Shown here piece after piece: positions 10,208-20,420 of a stretch of DNA of 64,000 bases. Positions within the stretch are counted from its first letter, which is position 1. Each line of letters begins with the position of its first letter. The position numbers and the translations under genes are program-made. Origin of the DNA: an uncultured Erythrobacter sp. (GTDB lineage: Bacteria; Pseudomonadota; Alphaproteobacteria; Sphingomonadales; Sphingomonadaceae); NCBI GenBank assembly GCA_947501215.1, contig CANMUS010000001.1, positions 558,001 to 622,000 on the forward strand, written 5' to 3'. The notes beneath the pieces are model-generated. The model saw only the letters and a program-made list of their open reading frames with translations. It was not told the DNA's origin and made no database searches.

Positions 10208-11077
10208 GAAAGTGTTCCTTCGGTTTCGCGCAGGCGTTCATCAGCGACCGCTTGTGCGCGCTGGCTAGAAGGCGAAATGGAAAGAAGGGAGGGCAACTGG
10301 CCCTCGGGACCGTCGATCGCGACTGGTAGCTGAGTGTTATGTGGGGTGTGGGGTGCGGGTTGCAATAGGAACTGCGTAATTTCGCAGGCGGCCGCACCAA
10401 ATTTCCTTCGCCAAGGTTATTGCCTAGAGGAATTCAGTGTGAGTAGAAGGATGGCAGGGGACGACAAGCTATCCGTAACGACCTTTCGTAAGGTCCAACC
10501 GCTTAGCAAGGCTTGGAACTTGTGTCCCCCACCCCCTGATTTGGACTCAGCGGATGTTGCCAGTTTCTTCGTAGCACCGAAGATAAGGGGTCGAAGAGAT
10601 ACTTATCCTCTTTTTACCCACACCCCGGCTCGAAGTCGGGCTACTAGGCACCCCCGGCAGCCCGACCATTAGATACTGAATCAGCCGGGACTCTTCCGCA
10701 AGAGGGTGAATGATGATTTGCTGGCTAAGTTTTGCGCGGTTTTCGCAGGTGCGCACTTCACTGGAGCCGCGAAGCGCGGAGAAAGCTATGCTGACACACT
10801 GCGCAAGCCCAAAATTGAATCTTTGGAAAAGATTTAGCGGGCGAAAAGGACGCCTCAGTCTTGCGATTCATTCGAATCCTCAGATGCGATTTTTCGAGCG
10901 TTCGCTAATCCTTCTTCGCATCTTAAGCAGTGGCGCGGTCCGTAGAAACGAAAGCCTTTTGCTACTTCGCAGTTTTGTTTTCGTTCCCCAACTGCTGGGA
11001 CTTCCGAGGAAAGCATGCCTATGTGCCATCGGAACCACCCCCCGCCCCTCACTCGTTGGTTAGGCAAGGAGAACGCC
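10208..11077. other. 870-base accessory region without a supported gene
   Basis: The region is visibly less GC-rich than its surroundings. It holds short readings on both strands, for example a GTG-started plus-strand reading at 10439-10672 beginning VSRRMAGDDKLSVTTF. None has a recognisable domain or a convincing ribosome-binding site. It ends with a ~60-bp sequence that is repeated at 11524-11583. It may be the remains of transferred DNA or may hide an unrecognised RNA. Confidence 0.5.
10942..11002. repeat. Copy A of a ~60-bp dispersed repeat
   Basis: GTAGAAACGAAAGC-C-TTTT, CTACTTCGC and then GTTTTGTTTTCGTTCCCC align with 11524-11583 with scattered substitutions. The leading GTAG and CTAC can pair around the AAAG/CTTT centre, and a T-rich run follows, as in a weak terminator. 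It lies 75 bases before the small membrane protein gene. Confidence 0.6.
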
Positions 11078-11239
11078 ATGCCCATACCAGAGGACCGAAA
11101 CGACGAACCCATCCACCATGATGCCGACAAGGCGCGCGGGGCGGAGATCATCCTGACCAAGCGCCGCAATCGGACGATCTTCATCGCTGGGCTGGTCGGC
11201 TTCGTGCTGCTGGCACTAACATTCGGGATGGCGGGCTAA
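11078..11239 (+). CDS. Small single-pass membrane protein, 53 aa
   Basis: A strong AAGGAG site lies 7 bases before the ATG at 11078. The peptide has a hydrophilic N-terminus (MPIPEDRNDEPIHHDADKAR), a basic stretch (TKRRNR) and one hydrophobic segment, TIFIAGLVGFVLLALTFGMA, at residues 33-52. The basic residues before the segment suggest the N-terminus is cytoplasmic. No family function is known to me. It is followed 9 bases later by another small gene, so the two may be co-transcribed. Confidence 0.7.
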   Translation: MPIPEDRNDEPIHHDADKARGAEIILTKRRNRTIFIAGLVGFVLLALTFGMAG

Positions 11240-11248
11240 GACGGCGGC

Positions 11249-11527
11249 ATGGCCGACGACACCTCGCTCTATCTGATCTGGCACGAACCGGGGGCCGCGC
11301 CTGCGGAGCCGCTCGACCTGCATAGCGATGCGCATCCGCTGGCCGAGGGCCTCTGGCTGGTGCGGTCCGACCTCACCCGCTCCAAACTCTATCACCGGAT
11401 CAAGTGGCAATTGCCAGACGGTACCGCGCTGGCCTGCGCGCCGCTGGCGGACGAGCCCGACGGCTGGCCCAAGTTCAAGGGGATGGCAGCAGGTGCGCTG
11501 GCGTGGCTTAAGGGAGGCGGAGCGTAG
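11249..11527 (+). CDS. Hypothetical protein, 92 aa
   Basis: This protein begins MADDTSLYLIWHEPGAAPAE and has several Trp and Leu residues (LWLVRSDLTRSKLYHRIKW), and looks like a small globular cytosolic protein. I see no known catalytic motif. It starts 9 bases after the preceding membrane-protein gene in the same direction, and its stop codon overlaps the start of repeat copy B. Coding is supported by position, a GGCGG site and neighbour-like codon use. Confidence 0.65.
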   Translation: MADDTSLYLIWHEPGAAPAEPLDLHSDAHPLAEGLWLVRSDLTRSKLYHRIKWQLPDGTALACAPLADEPDGWPKFKGMAAGALAWLKGGGA

Positions 11528-11583
11528 GGACGAAAGCGTTTTCCTACTTCGCGGTTTTTTGTTCTAGTCCCTCAAACGCCGGG
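11524..11583 (+). repeat. Copy B of the ~60-bp repeat, terminator-like
   Basis: The copy starts at the stop codon of the preceding gene. GTAGG and CCTAC pair around GAAAGCGTTTTC, and GGTTTTTTG follows, so on the plus strand it could end transcription of the two small genes. It matches 10942-11002 over about 60 bases. Confidence 0.6.
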
Positions 11584-11584
11584 C

Positions 11585-11602
11585 GCGACGCATCCGCGTC
11601 GC
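11585..11602 (+). repeat. Single CATCCG-loop hairpin
   Basis: GCGACG, CATCCG and CGTCGC form a 6-bp stem with the family loop, followed by TTGGCTTCC as in the copy at 28516. No long stem or inverted partner is adjacent. The nearest reverse copy is at 13528-13549. Confidence 0.65.
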
Positions 11603-11691
11603 TTGGCTTCCTCGCAAAGGCTCGGGCGGGCGGTCGCCCTTGCCTCGCCTGCGGCTCGGTCAGTTCGCCAGATAGAGAGAGGGACCGTTTC

Positions 11692-12195
11692 TTGTCAGAC
11701 CACCCCACCCCTACCCGCGCCACTCCTCGCCAGGCGACCTCCGCCGTCGCCTACACCTCCGACCTGCCGGAGGAGGACGATCCGCTCCTCGCCTTCAACC
11801 CCTATCTCCACAAGCGGCCGCGCCGCAATTCGATCACGCCCGATCTCCAGCGGCGCTTCGTCGCCACGCTGGCGGCGACCGGGATCGTCGTGCAGGCCGC
11901 CCGCTCCATCGGGAAGAGCATGGAGGCGCTCTACAAGCTGCGGAAGCTGCCCGGGGCGGAAGGGTTCGAGGCGGCGTGGGACGAGGCGGTCGAATACGGC
12001 GTGTGACGGCTGGAGGACTGCGCGATGGAGCGGGCGCTGGCCGAGGGGTTCTCCAATCCGCGGGCCAATTCGCTATTGTGTTTCATCCTCGCCTATCGCG
12101 GCCAGTATCGCGAGGATATGCGCCTGATCGTCCCCGGCCACCCGCTCTACGAGAACATCCGCGACGAGGTGCTGGCGGAGGGAGGGCTGGTCTGA
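11692..12195 (+). pseudogene. Helix-turn-helix-like protein gene interrupted by an in-frame TGA
   Basis: From TTG at 11692 the frame encodes 104 residues, then TGA at 12004-12006, and then continues open in the same frame for 62 more codons to TGA at 12193-12195. Residues 45-80 (ITPDLQRRFVATLAATG, then ARSIGKSMEALYKLR) look like a Hin-type helix-turn-helix seen in many alphaproteobacterial proteins of unknown role. The part after the TGA (RLEDCAMERALAEGFSNPRA) continues that family pattern. One base change would explain the stop (e.g. CGA or CAG to TGA). A sequencing error is possible. Confidence 0.65.
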
Positions 12196-12289
12196 CGCGC
12201 TCGTCGCCAACCGTGGCCACTCTGGCGCGGCTGCGGGAAAGGCCCTACCTTGCCTGCTCGCACGGCAAGCGGTTTGTAGGGAGTGCGCG

Positions 12290-12955
12290 ATGACGCAGAG
12301 GCAAGATAGCGGCCAGAGCAGCGGACGGCGCTGGACCGGCGCGTGCGGCGATGGCTCGATCCAGACGCAGCTGGAGGACGGGCGGGCGATCTGCATCCGC
12401 ACGGTGACGCCCGCCGACGAGGCGCGGCTGCGCGCCGGGATCGCGCGGATGAGCCCGCGCTCGCGATATTTGCGCTTCTTCTCCGGCGCGGCGAGCCCGC
12501 CCGACTGGGTGATCGAGCGGCTGCTGGATGCCGACGGCACGCTCCACCTTGCCTGGGGGGCGATCGACCTGTCGGACCCGGAGGAGCCAGCGATGGCGGT
12601 GGTCCATGCGATGCGGCCCGATGCGGCCGACCGGGTGATGGAGTTCTCGGTCGGCGTGGTGGATGCGTATCACGGGCTCGGCCTCGGGCGGCTGCTGACG
12701 GCGACGCTGCTGCTGGATGCAGCGGACGAGGCGGTCGATGCGTTCAGCGCACATGTGCTGGCGGAAAACGACGCGGCGCGCAGCTTCATCCGCAAACTGG
12801 GGGCGGAGCGTGTGGGGAGCCAGGGGCCGGAGACGGAGTACCGGCTGGAGGTCGCCCCGGCGCTCGCCAAGCTGCGCGGGGAAACGGACCCGCCGGGGCT
12901 GGCGGACGTGTTCGCCTACTTCGACGATCTGGGGTCGGAGACGAGCAGGCCGTAG
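12290..12955 (+). CDS. GNAT-family N-acetyltransferase
   Basis: The 221-aa protein holds a GNAT fold. The acetyl-CoA-binding motif lies around residue 125 (VVDAYHGLGLGRLL), preceded by the beta strand MEFSVGVV and followed by AENDAARSFIRKLGAE. The N-terminal 30 residues are hydrophilic and not part of the domain. GGGAG lies before the ATG. The substrate cannot be told from sequence. It converges on the next acetyltransferase gene, with a 40-base overlap of the two 3' ends. Confidence 0.85.
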   Translation: MTQRQDSGQSSGRRWTGACGDGSIQTQLEDGRAICIRTVTPADEARLRAGIARMSPRSRYLRFFSGAASPPDWVIERLLDADGTLHLAWGAIDLSDPEEPAMAVVHAMRPDAADRVMEFSVGVVDAYHGLGLGRLLTATLLLDAADEAVDAFSAHVLAENDAARSFIRKLGAERVGSQGPETEYRLEVAPALAKLRGETDPPGLADVFAYFDDLGSETSRP

Positions 12956-13440
12956 ATCGCGACGTCGCACAGGCCCTTGTGCGTGGTCTCGTGCCCGCGA
13001 AACAGCGCCTCGCGGGTGAAACCGAGCCGTTCGAGCAGGCGGGTCGAGGGGGTGTTATCGACATCCACCTCGGCGATGAGCTTGCGGGTGCCGGTGTCCA
13101 GCAGGTGGTCGACCAGCGCGGCGGTGCATTCACGCGCGACGCCCTCGCCCTGCCGGTCGATGCAGGTGATGTAGCCGATCTCCAGCACGCCCTCCTCGTG
13201 AGCTGGCACGGCGACGAAGCGGCCCGCCACCCGGCCCTCACCATCCTCCGCGATCCAGGTGCGCCCCGGCCAGTCGGGTGCGGCGAGCCAGCCCCACAGC
13301 TCCTCCGCCGAGGCGAAGGCTGGACGTGAGAGATAGAGGCACTGCGCCTCGTCGCTCAGCGTGGGGAACAGCGCCTCCTCGTCGCCTGCGCGCAAGGGGC
13401 GCAGGGTGAAGCGCTCGGTCTGCAATTGGGCATCGGTCAT
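12916..13440 (-). CDS. GNAT-family N-acetyltransferase (RimJ/RimL type)
   Basis: The protein (174 aa from ATG at 13440) starts MTDAQLQTERFTLRPLRAGD, the typical opening of RimJ/RimL-like acetyltransferases. It contains EIGYITCIDRQGEGVARE, the acetyl-CoA motif, and NTPSTRLLERLGFTREALFR. A reading starting at 13515 would add 25 atypical residues, so the shorter form is preferred. The substrate is unknown. Its last 13 codons overlap the opposite gene. Confidence 0.85.
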   Translation of the reverse strand: MTDAQLQTERFTLRPLRAGDEEALFPTLSDEAQCLYLSRPAFASAEELWGWLAAPDWPGRTWIAEDGEGRVAGRFVAVPAHEEGVLEIGYITCIDRQGEGVARECTAALVDHLLDTGTRKLIAEVDVDNTPSTRLLERLGFTREALFRGHETTHKGLCDVAIYGLLVSDPRSSK

Positions 13441-13527
13441 GGCGCGCGGTGATAACCGAGGCACCAGCCGAGGCAAGCGTGACCACGCACCCGCAGCGGG
13501 TGCAGCTTGCTGCACGTCTAGCGAGGA

Positions 13528-13549
13528 CGCAACCGCGGATGCGGCTGCG
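13528..13549 (-). repeat. Single CATCCG-loop hairpin, reverse orientation
   Basis: CGCAACCG and CGGCTGCG pair (one wobble) around CGGATG. It lies 5 bases beyond the LysR-type gene stop. Just to its left, CACCCGCAGCGGGTG near 13490 forms another palindrome. It might act as the end of the regulator transcript. Confidence 0.6.
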
Positions 13550-13554
13550 AAAAA

Positions 13555-14340
13555 CTAGGATGTCAGGAAGGCGACGAGGGCCTTGACCTTCTTGGTGCGC
13601 CATTGCGGCGTCGGGGCGACCAGCCAGTAGGCGCGCGTGCCCGGTTCCGGCCCGTCGAGCAGTTCCAGCCGCCCGGCCTCGATCGCGTCTTTGGCCAGCA
13701 GTTCGGGCAGGATCGCCCGGCCCAGCCCTGCCATTGCGGAGGACAGCGCCTGCCCGGCGTTGCTCACCGTGACATGCGCCGGCTGGCCGTCCTGCAGCGG
13801 CAGGCCCCAGTCGATCCAGCGATCGGGCGCACCGGGTGCGGCCACCGTTACGCGGCGCGCGGCGGCGAGTTCGACGCCCTGCAGATCGCCCGGCCCGTCC
13901 ACCAGCCGGATCGCGAAGTCGAGATTGACCTCGGTGAAATCGGCATTCTCGTCGGGCACGAAGGTGAAGCTGATGTCGGGGTTTTCGGCCGTGTATTTCG
14001 CCAGCCGCGGCGCCAGCCACTGCGCATAGAATTCGCGCGGCACGGCGATGGTATAGCTGTCGTTCGCCTGCCCCGCCTGCATGGCGGACACGCTTTCCTC
14101 GAACTTGAGGAAGCCTTCACGCAGCGCATCGAGCCCGGCCGCACCTTCCTGCGTCAGCTCCAGCCCCTTGCTCGTGCGGCGGAACAATACCGTGCCGAGG
14201 TGATCCTCGAGCGCGCGAATCTGCTGGCCGACGGCGGCGGGCGTCACCGCCAGCTCGTCCGCGGCGCGGGTGAACGAGAGGTGCCGCGCGGCGGCATCGT
14301 AGACGCGCAAGGCGTTCAGGGGCAGGTGCGTGCGCTTCAT
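13555..14340 (-). CDS. LysR-family transcriptional regulator, GcvA-like
   Basis: The 261-aa protein opens MKRTHLPLNALRVYDAAARH. Its winged helix covers LSFTRAADELAVTPAAVGQQ and IRALEDHLGTVLFRRT, closely resembling GcvA-type regulators. The effector domain (about residues 95-255) is present but the protein is some 35 residues shorter than usual. It is divergent from ppk; the 117-base gap could hold its operator. The target genes are not known, and glycine response is only a family analogy. Confidence 0.85.
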   Translation of the reverse strand: MKRTHLPLNALRVYDAAARHLSFTRAADELAVTPAAVGQQIRALEDHLGTVLFRRTSKGLELTQEGAAGLDALREGFLKFEESVSAMQAGQANDSYTIAVPREFYAQWLAPRLAKYTAENPDISFTFVPDENADFTEVNLDFAIRLVDGPGDLQGVELAAARRVTVAAPGAPDRWIDWGLPLQDGQPAHVTVSNAGQALSSAMAGLGRAILPELLAKDAIEAGRLELLDGPEPGTRAYWLVAPTPQWRTKKVKALVAFLTS

Positions 14341-14400
14341 CAGGCAGGCGACTTAGGCAATGCTGCGCTGCCGCACAAGTCGCTGCGGTTCGCGAGAAGC

Positions 14401-14418
14401 TTGTCACAGGGCTGCAAC
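14401..14418 (+). promoter_or_regulatory. Weak Pho-box-like direct repeat before ppk
   Basis: TTGTCAC-AGGG-CTGCAAC has the 11-base spacing of PhoB half-sites (consensus CTGTCAT twice), with 5 and 4 of 7 bases matching. It sits between the divergent LysR and ppk genes. The polyphosphate context fits phosphate control, but the match is weak. Confidence 0.3.
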
Positions 14419-14457
14419 ATGCGGCACACAGTGGGAATGCCGAAGACCCCGCTCGCC

Positions 14458-16613
<2,156 letters not shown>

Positions 16614-16617
<4 letters not shown>

Positions 16618-18092
16618 ACCGCAAGCGCGGGGCCGCCGCGCGCCTGCTTAAACCGCCGCGCGCAGTGATCGACATCGGATCGAACACCGTCCGGCTGGTA
16701 ATCTACGAAGGCAGCAAGCGCGCGCCCGAGACGGTCTGGAACGAGAAGGTCGCCGCGCGGCTCGGGCGCGACCTGTCGGAAACCGGGCTAATTCCTCGGG
16801 AGGCGGAGGATGAGGCGCTGGCAGCCCTCGCCCGCTACGCGCTGATCATCCGCGACCTCGGCATCGAGGATGTGCAGACCGTCGCGACCGCCGCTCCACG
16901 CGATGCCGAAAACGGGCCGGAATTCCTGTCGGCCGTGGCCGATCTGGGATTGGAACCGCGCCTGCTGAGCGGCGAGGAAGAGGCTCGCATCTCCGCGCAT
17001 GGCGCATTGGGTGCCTTTCCCGGCTCGCATGGCGTGGTCGCCGATCTCGGCGGGGGCAGCCTCGAACTGGTCTCCATCGGGCAGAACGCGTGCCACGATG
17101 CCATCTCCCTGCCTTTCGGCACCCTGCGCCTTCCCGCATTTCGCGCGGCGGATAGGTTCGAAGATCGGGTGAGGAGCTCTATCAACGACGTCGATTGGGC
17201 CGCGGACCATTCCGGACCGATGTACATGATCGGCGGCACCTGGCGCGCGCTGGCGGCCTACGCGATGCGCGAGCTCGACTACCCGCTCGACGATCCGCAC
17301 GGCTTTGTCCTGTCGGTCGAAGATGCCGATCGCATGGCGGGCGAGCTGGTCGAGGCGAAACCGGAGAAGCTGTCGAACATCAGCGGCATCTCCAGCATGC
17401 GGTCCGAGTATCTGCCCGATGCCGCGGCCCTGCTGCGACCGCTGCTGGCGGAGTTCGAGCCGGAAGAGCTTGTCTTTTCAAGCTGGGGCATTCGCGAAGG
17501 GCTGCTCTATGCGCGGCTCGATGCGGCCCAGCAGGCGCGCGACCCCCTGCTGGCCGGTGTCGGCGCTTTCGCTGCCGCGCGCGACAGTCATGTGATCGAC
17601 GCCACGCTGGTTTCGGCCTGGACCGCCGATCTGGTCGAGAAATCCCGGCCCGGTGATGAACGCAAGCGGATCGCCGCCGCGCAGCTTGCCGCCTCGCTGC
17701 GCCGGGTGGAGCCGAACCTCCGGCTGAAAAACGCAGTCGAATGGTCGCTCGACAAGCGCTGGATCGACCTCAGCCCCCGCGGCCGCGCGATGATCTGCGC
17801 TGCACTGGTCGGCTCGCTCGGCCGCACCGAACTGCCCGATCGCCTGCGCGACCTCGCCAGCGACGACGACCTGCGCGAGGGCATGACCTGGGGGCTCGGC
17901 CTGCGGCTGGCGCAACGGCTCGGTGCAGGCACCCGCGAAAGCCTGTCGCACAGCGCGCTACGGCGCGAGAACGGATCGCTAGTCCTGCAGCTCGATCCGG
18001 AACGCGCGGCGCTGGCGGCGGGGCCGGTTGAAACGGAGCTTGAAAGGCTGGCCGACTGGCTCGGGCTAGAAGCCAGGGTTGCGGTGGGGTAA
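16614..18092 (+). CDS. ppx: Exopolyphosphatase / pppGpp phosphohydrolase family
   Basis: The Ppx/GppA family protein (492 aa) removes terminal phosphate from polyphosphate. It starts at GTG 16614, with GTGA overlapping the ppk stop. The ASKHA fold is shown by VIDIGSNTVRLVIYEG (residues 19-34), the SGEEEARIS segment and VADLGGGSLELVSI. A C-terminal HD-like helical domain follows (about residues 320-480). Coupling to ppk implies joint control of polyphosphate level. Confidence 0.95.
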
Positions 18093-18192
18093 TAGGGTAC
18101 ATGGCTGCGTGAAGAGGCGATCCCTGTCTCTGAGTCCGGTCGAAAATCAAGAGAGCGAGATTTCCGATTTCGCGGCAGTTATGCGGGAAACC

Positions 18193-18408
18193 TCAATCGT
18201 CGAGGTGCCAGACGCCCGATCGGTCTCTCATGACGTCACCCAGCAGATTGCCATCCTCCCAAACCTTCACATGCCTGAGATCTCGCTCCTCGGAGAGCGC
18301 GGACAAAACCGCCGACGCGTTGTCTGCTTCAAACTCGACTTTTCTCGGTTCCCCGCCCGAGTCATTCTCGAATTGTAAGGTATATGATGGCAAGTCCTGA
18401 TCCTCCAT
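18193..18408 (-). CDS. Small hypothetical protein, 71 aa
   Basis: MEDQDLPSYTLQFENDSG begins a compact acidic protein with alternating beta-like and helical segments (RKVEFEADNASAVLSALSEE, then RHVKVWEDGNLLGDV). I recognise no family. The ribosome-binding site is weak. The surrounding DNA (18.1-18.56 kb) is less GC-rich than average. It points toward the end of ppx and stands alone. Confidence 0.6.
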   Translation of the reverse strand: MEDQDLPSYTLQFENDSGGEPRKVEFEADNASAVLSALSEERDLRHVKVWEDGNLLGDVMRDRSGVWHLDD

Positions 18409-18559
18409 ATCCGATTACGTTCGAACACGACGGTACGATGCCGCCAGTGCAAACGCCACTTACCAGAATAGGACGCACGCCTCAAACGAGGCCATATTCC
18501 GAACTAAGTATTTGATGGAAATGTCACGCCCACAGCGGGTGACCGAAGTGTCGTGAGCC

Positions 18560-18961
18560 TCAATCCGCCGTGGCAGGCGCCGCCAGCGGGAAGAACGGGA
18601 TGCGGATTTCGAGCGGCGAGCCGTCTTCGGCATGGAAGGTGTAGAAGCCCTCCATCGACCCATGCGGCGTCTCCAGCGGGCAGCCGCTGACGTAATCGTG
18701 GCTTTCGCCCGGGTGCAGCACCGGCTGCTCGCCGACCACGCCCTCGCCATCGACATGCGCAACCATGCCGCGCCCGTCGGTGATACGCCAGTGGCGGGTC
18801 ATCAGCTGGACGCGCTCGTGCGAGCCGTTCTCGATGCGGATGTGATAGACCCAGAACCACTTGCCCGCTTCGGGCTGCGATTGTTCGGGCAGGAAGTTCA
18901 CCGCGACCCGGACGGTAATCCCGTCGGTCGTGGCGGCATGCTGGAAAAGCTCCTTGATCAC
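18560..18961 (-). CDS. apaG: ApaG family protein
   Basis: ApaG (133 aa) is a fibronectin-III-like beta-sandwich protein, linked in enterobacteria to Co2+/Mg2+ resistance and diadenosine tetraphosphate level. The translation shows TTDGITVRVAVNFLPEQSQP, YHIRIENGSHERVQLMTRHW and the conserved GEQPVLHPGESHDYVSGCPL and GSMEGFYTF segments. Length and motifs match the family. It stands alone here, not beside ksgA/apaH. Its biochemical role remains uncertain even in E. coli. Confidence 0.93.
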   Translation of the reverse strand: MIKELFQHAATTDGITVRVAVNFLPEQSQPEAGKWFWVYHIRIENGSHERVQLMTRHWRITDGRGMVAHVDGEGVVGEQPVLHPGESHDYVSGCPLETPHGSMEGFYTFHAEDGSPLEIRIPFFPLAAPATAD

Positions 18962-19152
18962 CGCTCCAACGTAATGCGCGGGGAGCGCTGTGCAACCCTT
19001 TAGCCGCGGAAAAGCGGCAGTTATCCTCCATGCGGAGTTCGCGCGAAAGGTTAATTTCGATTTACCGCATTGCGAGAGGGAGCGCTAAGTTCCGCATGGT
19101 TACGTTACAGCAGTCCGAGGGGTCGGACGACCGAAGCAACGGGACAGTTTCG

Positions 19153-19257
19153 ATGGTATTCGCATTCATCCAGCGCCTTGTGCGCGAACAGAGCGGGCTC
19201 GCGACGGTATGGTTGGCACCGCTGACTCTTGCCAGCGCTACGCTGCTAGCGCTCTGA
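19153..19257 (+). CDS. Possible 34-aa hydrophobic peptide
   Basis: ATG at 19153 opens a short reading, MVFAFIQRLVREQSGLATVW, followed by a hydrophobic end (LAPLTLASATLLAL). The REQSGLAT part faintly resembles the start of Flp-type pilins (DESGATAIEY), but the rest does not fit. No good ribosome-binding site is seen. It may be a chance reading in the gap between apaG and the isomerase gene. Confidence 0.25.
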   Translation: MVFAFIQRLVREQSGLATVWLAPLTLASATLLAL

Positions 19258-19258
19258 T

Positions 19259-19870
19259 TCAGGGCTTTCCGCCCGAAAGATAGTCCTCGATCTGCCCGAG
19301 GCGTTCCTTTCCGAACCACATTTCCTCGCCGACGAAGACCGTCGGGATGCCGAAGGCGCCGCGCTCGACGGCGTGGCTGGTGTTGTCGATCAGCCTTTGC
19401 TTGATCTCGGCCTTCTGCGTCGCGGCGAGCAGGCGATCCGCCGCGAACCCGCCGTCCTCCAGCACTGCGCGCACCACCTCGACATCGCCGCAATCGATAT
19501 TCCGCTCCCACACGGCAGGCTGCAAGGCATCCACCAGCGCACGCCGCTCGTCTTCGCCCTGCGCGGCGACGAGGATGCGCTGGAGCAGGATCGAATTGAA
19601 CGGCAGCGCCGGATGCATCCGGAACTCGCTCATACCGTGCCGGTCGAGAAAGCGCTGGAATTCCAGCGCGGCGTAGGGAACCTTACCCTTGACGTCCTTG
19701 TCCCGGAACATCGGCGGAGCATTGCCGGTCAGCTTGTGCATCCCGCCGAGAAATACGGGCGTGACCACAAGCTCCGCCCCGGTCCGCTCGGCAATGGCCT
19801 TGAGCGGGTACCACGCGAGATACCCGTTCGGCGCGGCGAGATCGAGGATGTATTCGATGGTGCGGGTCAT
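19259..19870 (-). CDS. DsbA-fold 2-hydroxychromene-2-carboxylate isomerase-like protein
   Basis: The protein (203 aa from ATG at 19870, AGGAAA upstream) has the thioredoxin-like fold of the HCCA isomerase / kappa-class GST family. The N-terminal strand IEYILDLAAPNGYLAWYPLK replaces the CxxC active site. The cis-proline segment AFGIPTVFVGEEMWFG is near the C-terminus. Family members act on glutathione adducts in aromatic breakdown, but the true substrate here is unknown. A paralog is at 51918-52532. Confidence 0.85.
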   Translation of the reverse strand: MTRTIEYILDLAAPNGYLAWYPLKAIAERTGAELVVTPVFLGGMHKLTGNAPPMFRDKDVKGKVPYAALEFQRFLDRHGMSEFRMHPALPFNSILLQRILVAAQGEDERRALVDALQPAVWERNIDCGDVEVVRAVLEDGGFAADRLLAATQKAEIKQRLIDNTSHAVERGAFGIPTVFVGEEMWFGKERLGQIEDYLSGGKP

Positions 19871-19937
19871 GCGGTTTCCTGCCTTTCGCACCGTGACTTA
19901 GGCGGAAACGAAAGCAACGCGCAACGTTGCCCTGTTT

Positions 19938-20420
19938 ATGACAGACATGTTGCACCCGTCGTCGCTCAGCTGGTTCGATGTCGCCTGGCGTTTGGGGGCC
20001 GCGACCCTGTTTCCCCTGATCGTCGGCCTCGAGCGGTTCTTTCACAAAAAACCGATCGATTTCCGGCCCTTCGTCATCATCTCGGTGGCCGCCTGCGGGC
20101 TGCTGATCGGTTCGATCGAACTGCTGCAATCGAGCAACGACAGCCAGGCGCAGATCGACCCGACCCGGGTCATCGAAGGGGTCATCACCGGCATCGGCTT
20201 TATCGGCGCAGGCGCAATGTTTCGCGAAGGCAATTACGTGCAGGGCGCAGGCTCTGCCGCATCGATCTGGTGCGCCGGGGCAATCGGCCTCGTCTGCGGC
20301 ATGGGCGAATTGTGGCTGGGCGCGATCGTCTCCGTCATCGTATTTTTGTTGTTGGTGGTCAGTCGCCCGTTCACCGAACGCTGGGATCCGGGATCGACGA
20401 AGGGAACTGAAGCAAAATGA
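19938..20420 (+). CDS. MgtC/SapB family membrane protein
   Basis: This 160-aa inner-membrane protein has four to five hydrophobic segments. The MgtC signature includes GLERFFHKKPIDFRPF (residues about 28-43), GVITGIGFIGAGAMFREGN and GSAASIWCAGAIGLVCGMG. MgtC proteins modulate F-type ATPase and magnesium-limited growth in pathogens; the short form here lacks the soluble C-terminal domain. Its stop overlaps the next start (ATGA), so it is translationally coupled to a lipoprotein. Confidence 0.9.
   Translation: MTDMLHPSSLSWFDVAWRLGAATLFPLIVGLERFFHKKPIDFRPFVIISVAACGLLIGSIELLQSSNDSQAQIDPTRVIEGVITGIGFIGAGAMFREGNYVQGAGSAASIWCAGAIGLVCGMGELWLGAIVSVIVFLLLVVSRPFTERWDPGSTKGTEAK

Noticed and set aside
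10547..10756. Small minus-strand reading of 69 codons
   Set aside because: It shows no ribosome-binding site, no domain and a composition unlike neighbouring proteins.
10860..10880. TTCGAATCC resembling a tRNA T-loop
   Set aside because: No acceptor, D or anticodon stems can be built around it.
12004..12006. Selenocysteine at the in-frame TGA of the HTH-like gene
   Set aside because: No selenocysteine insertion hairpin is evident just after the codon and the family position is not a redox residue. A nonsense mutation is simpler.
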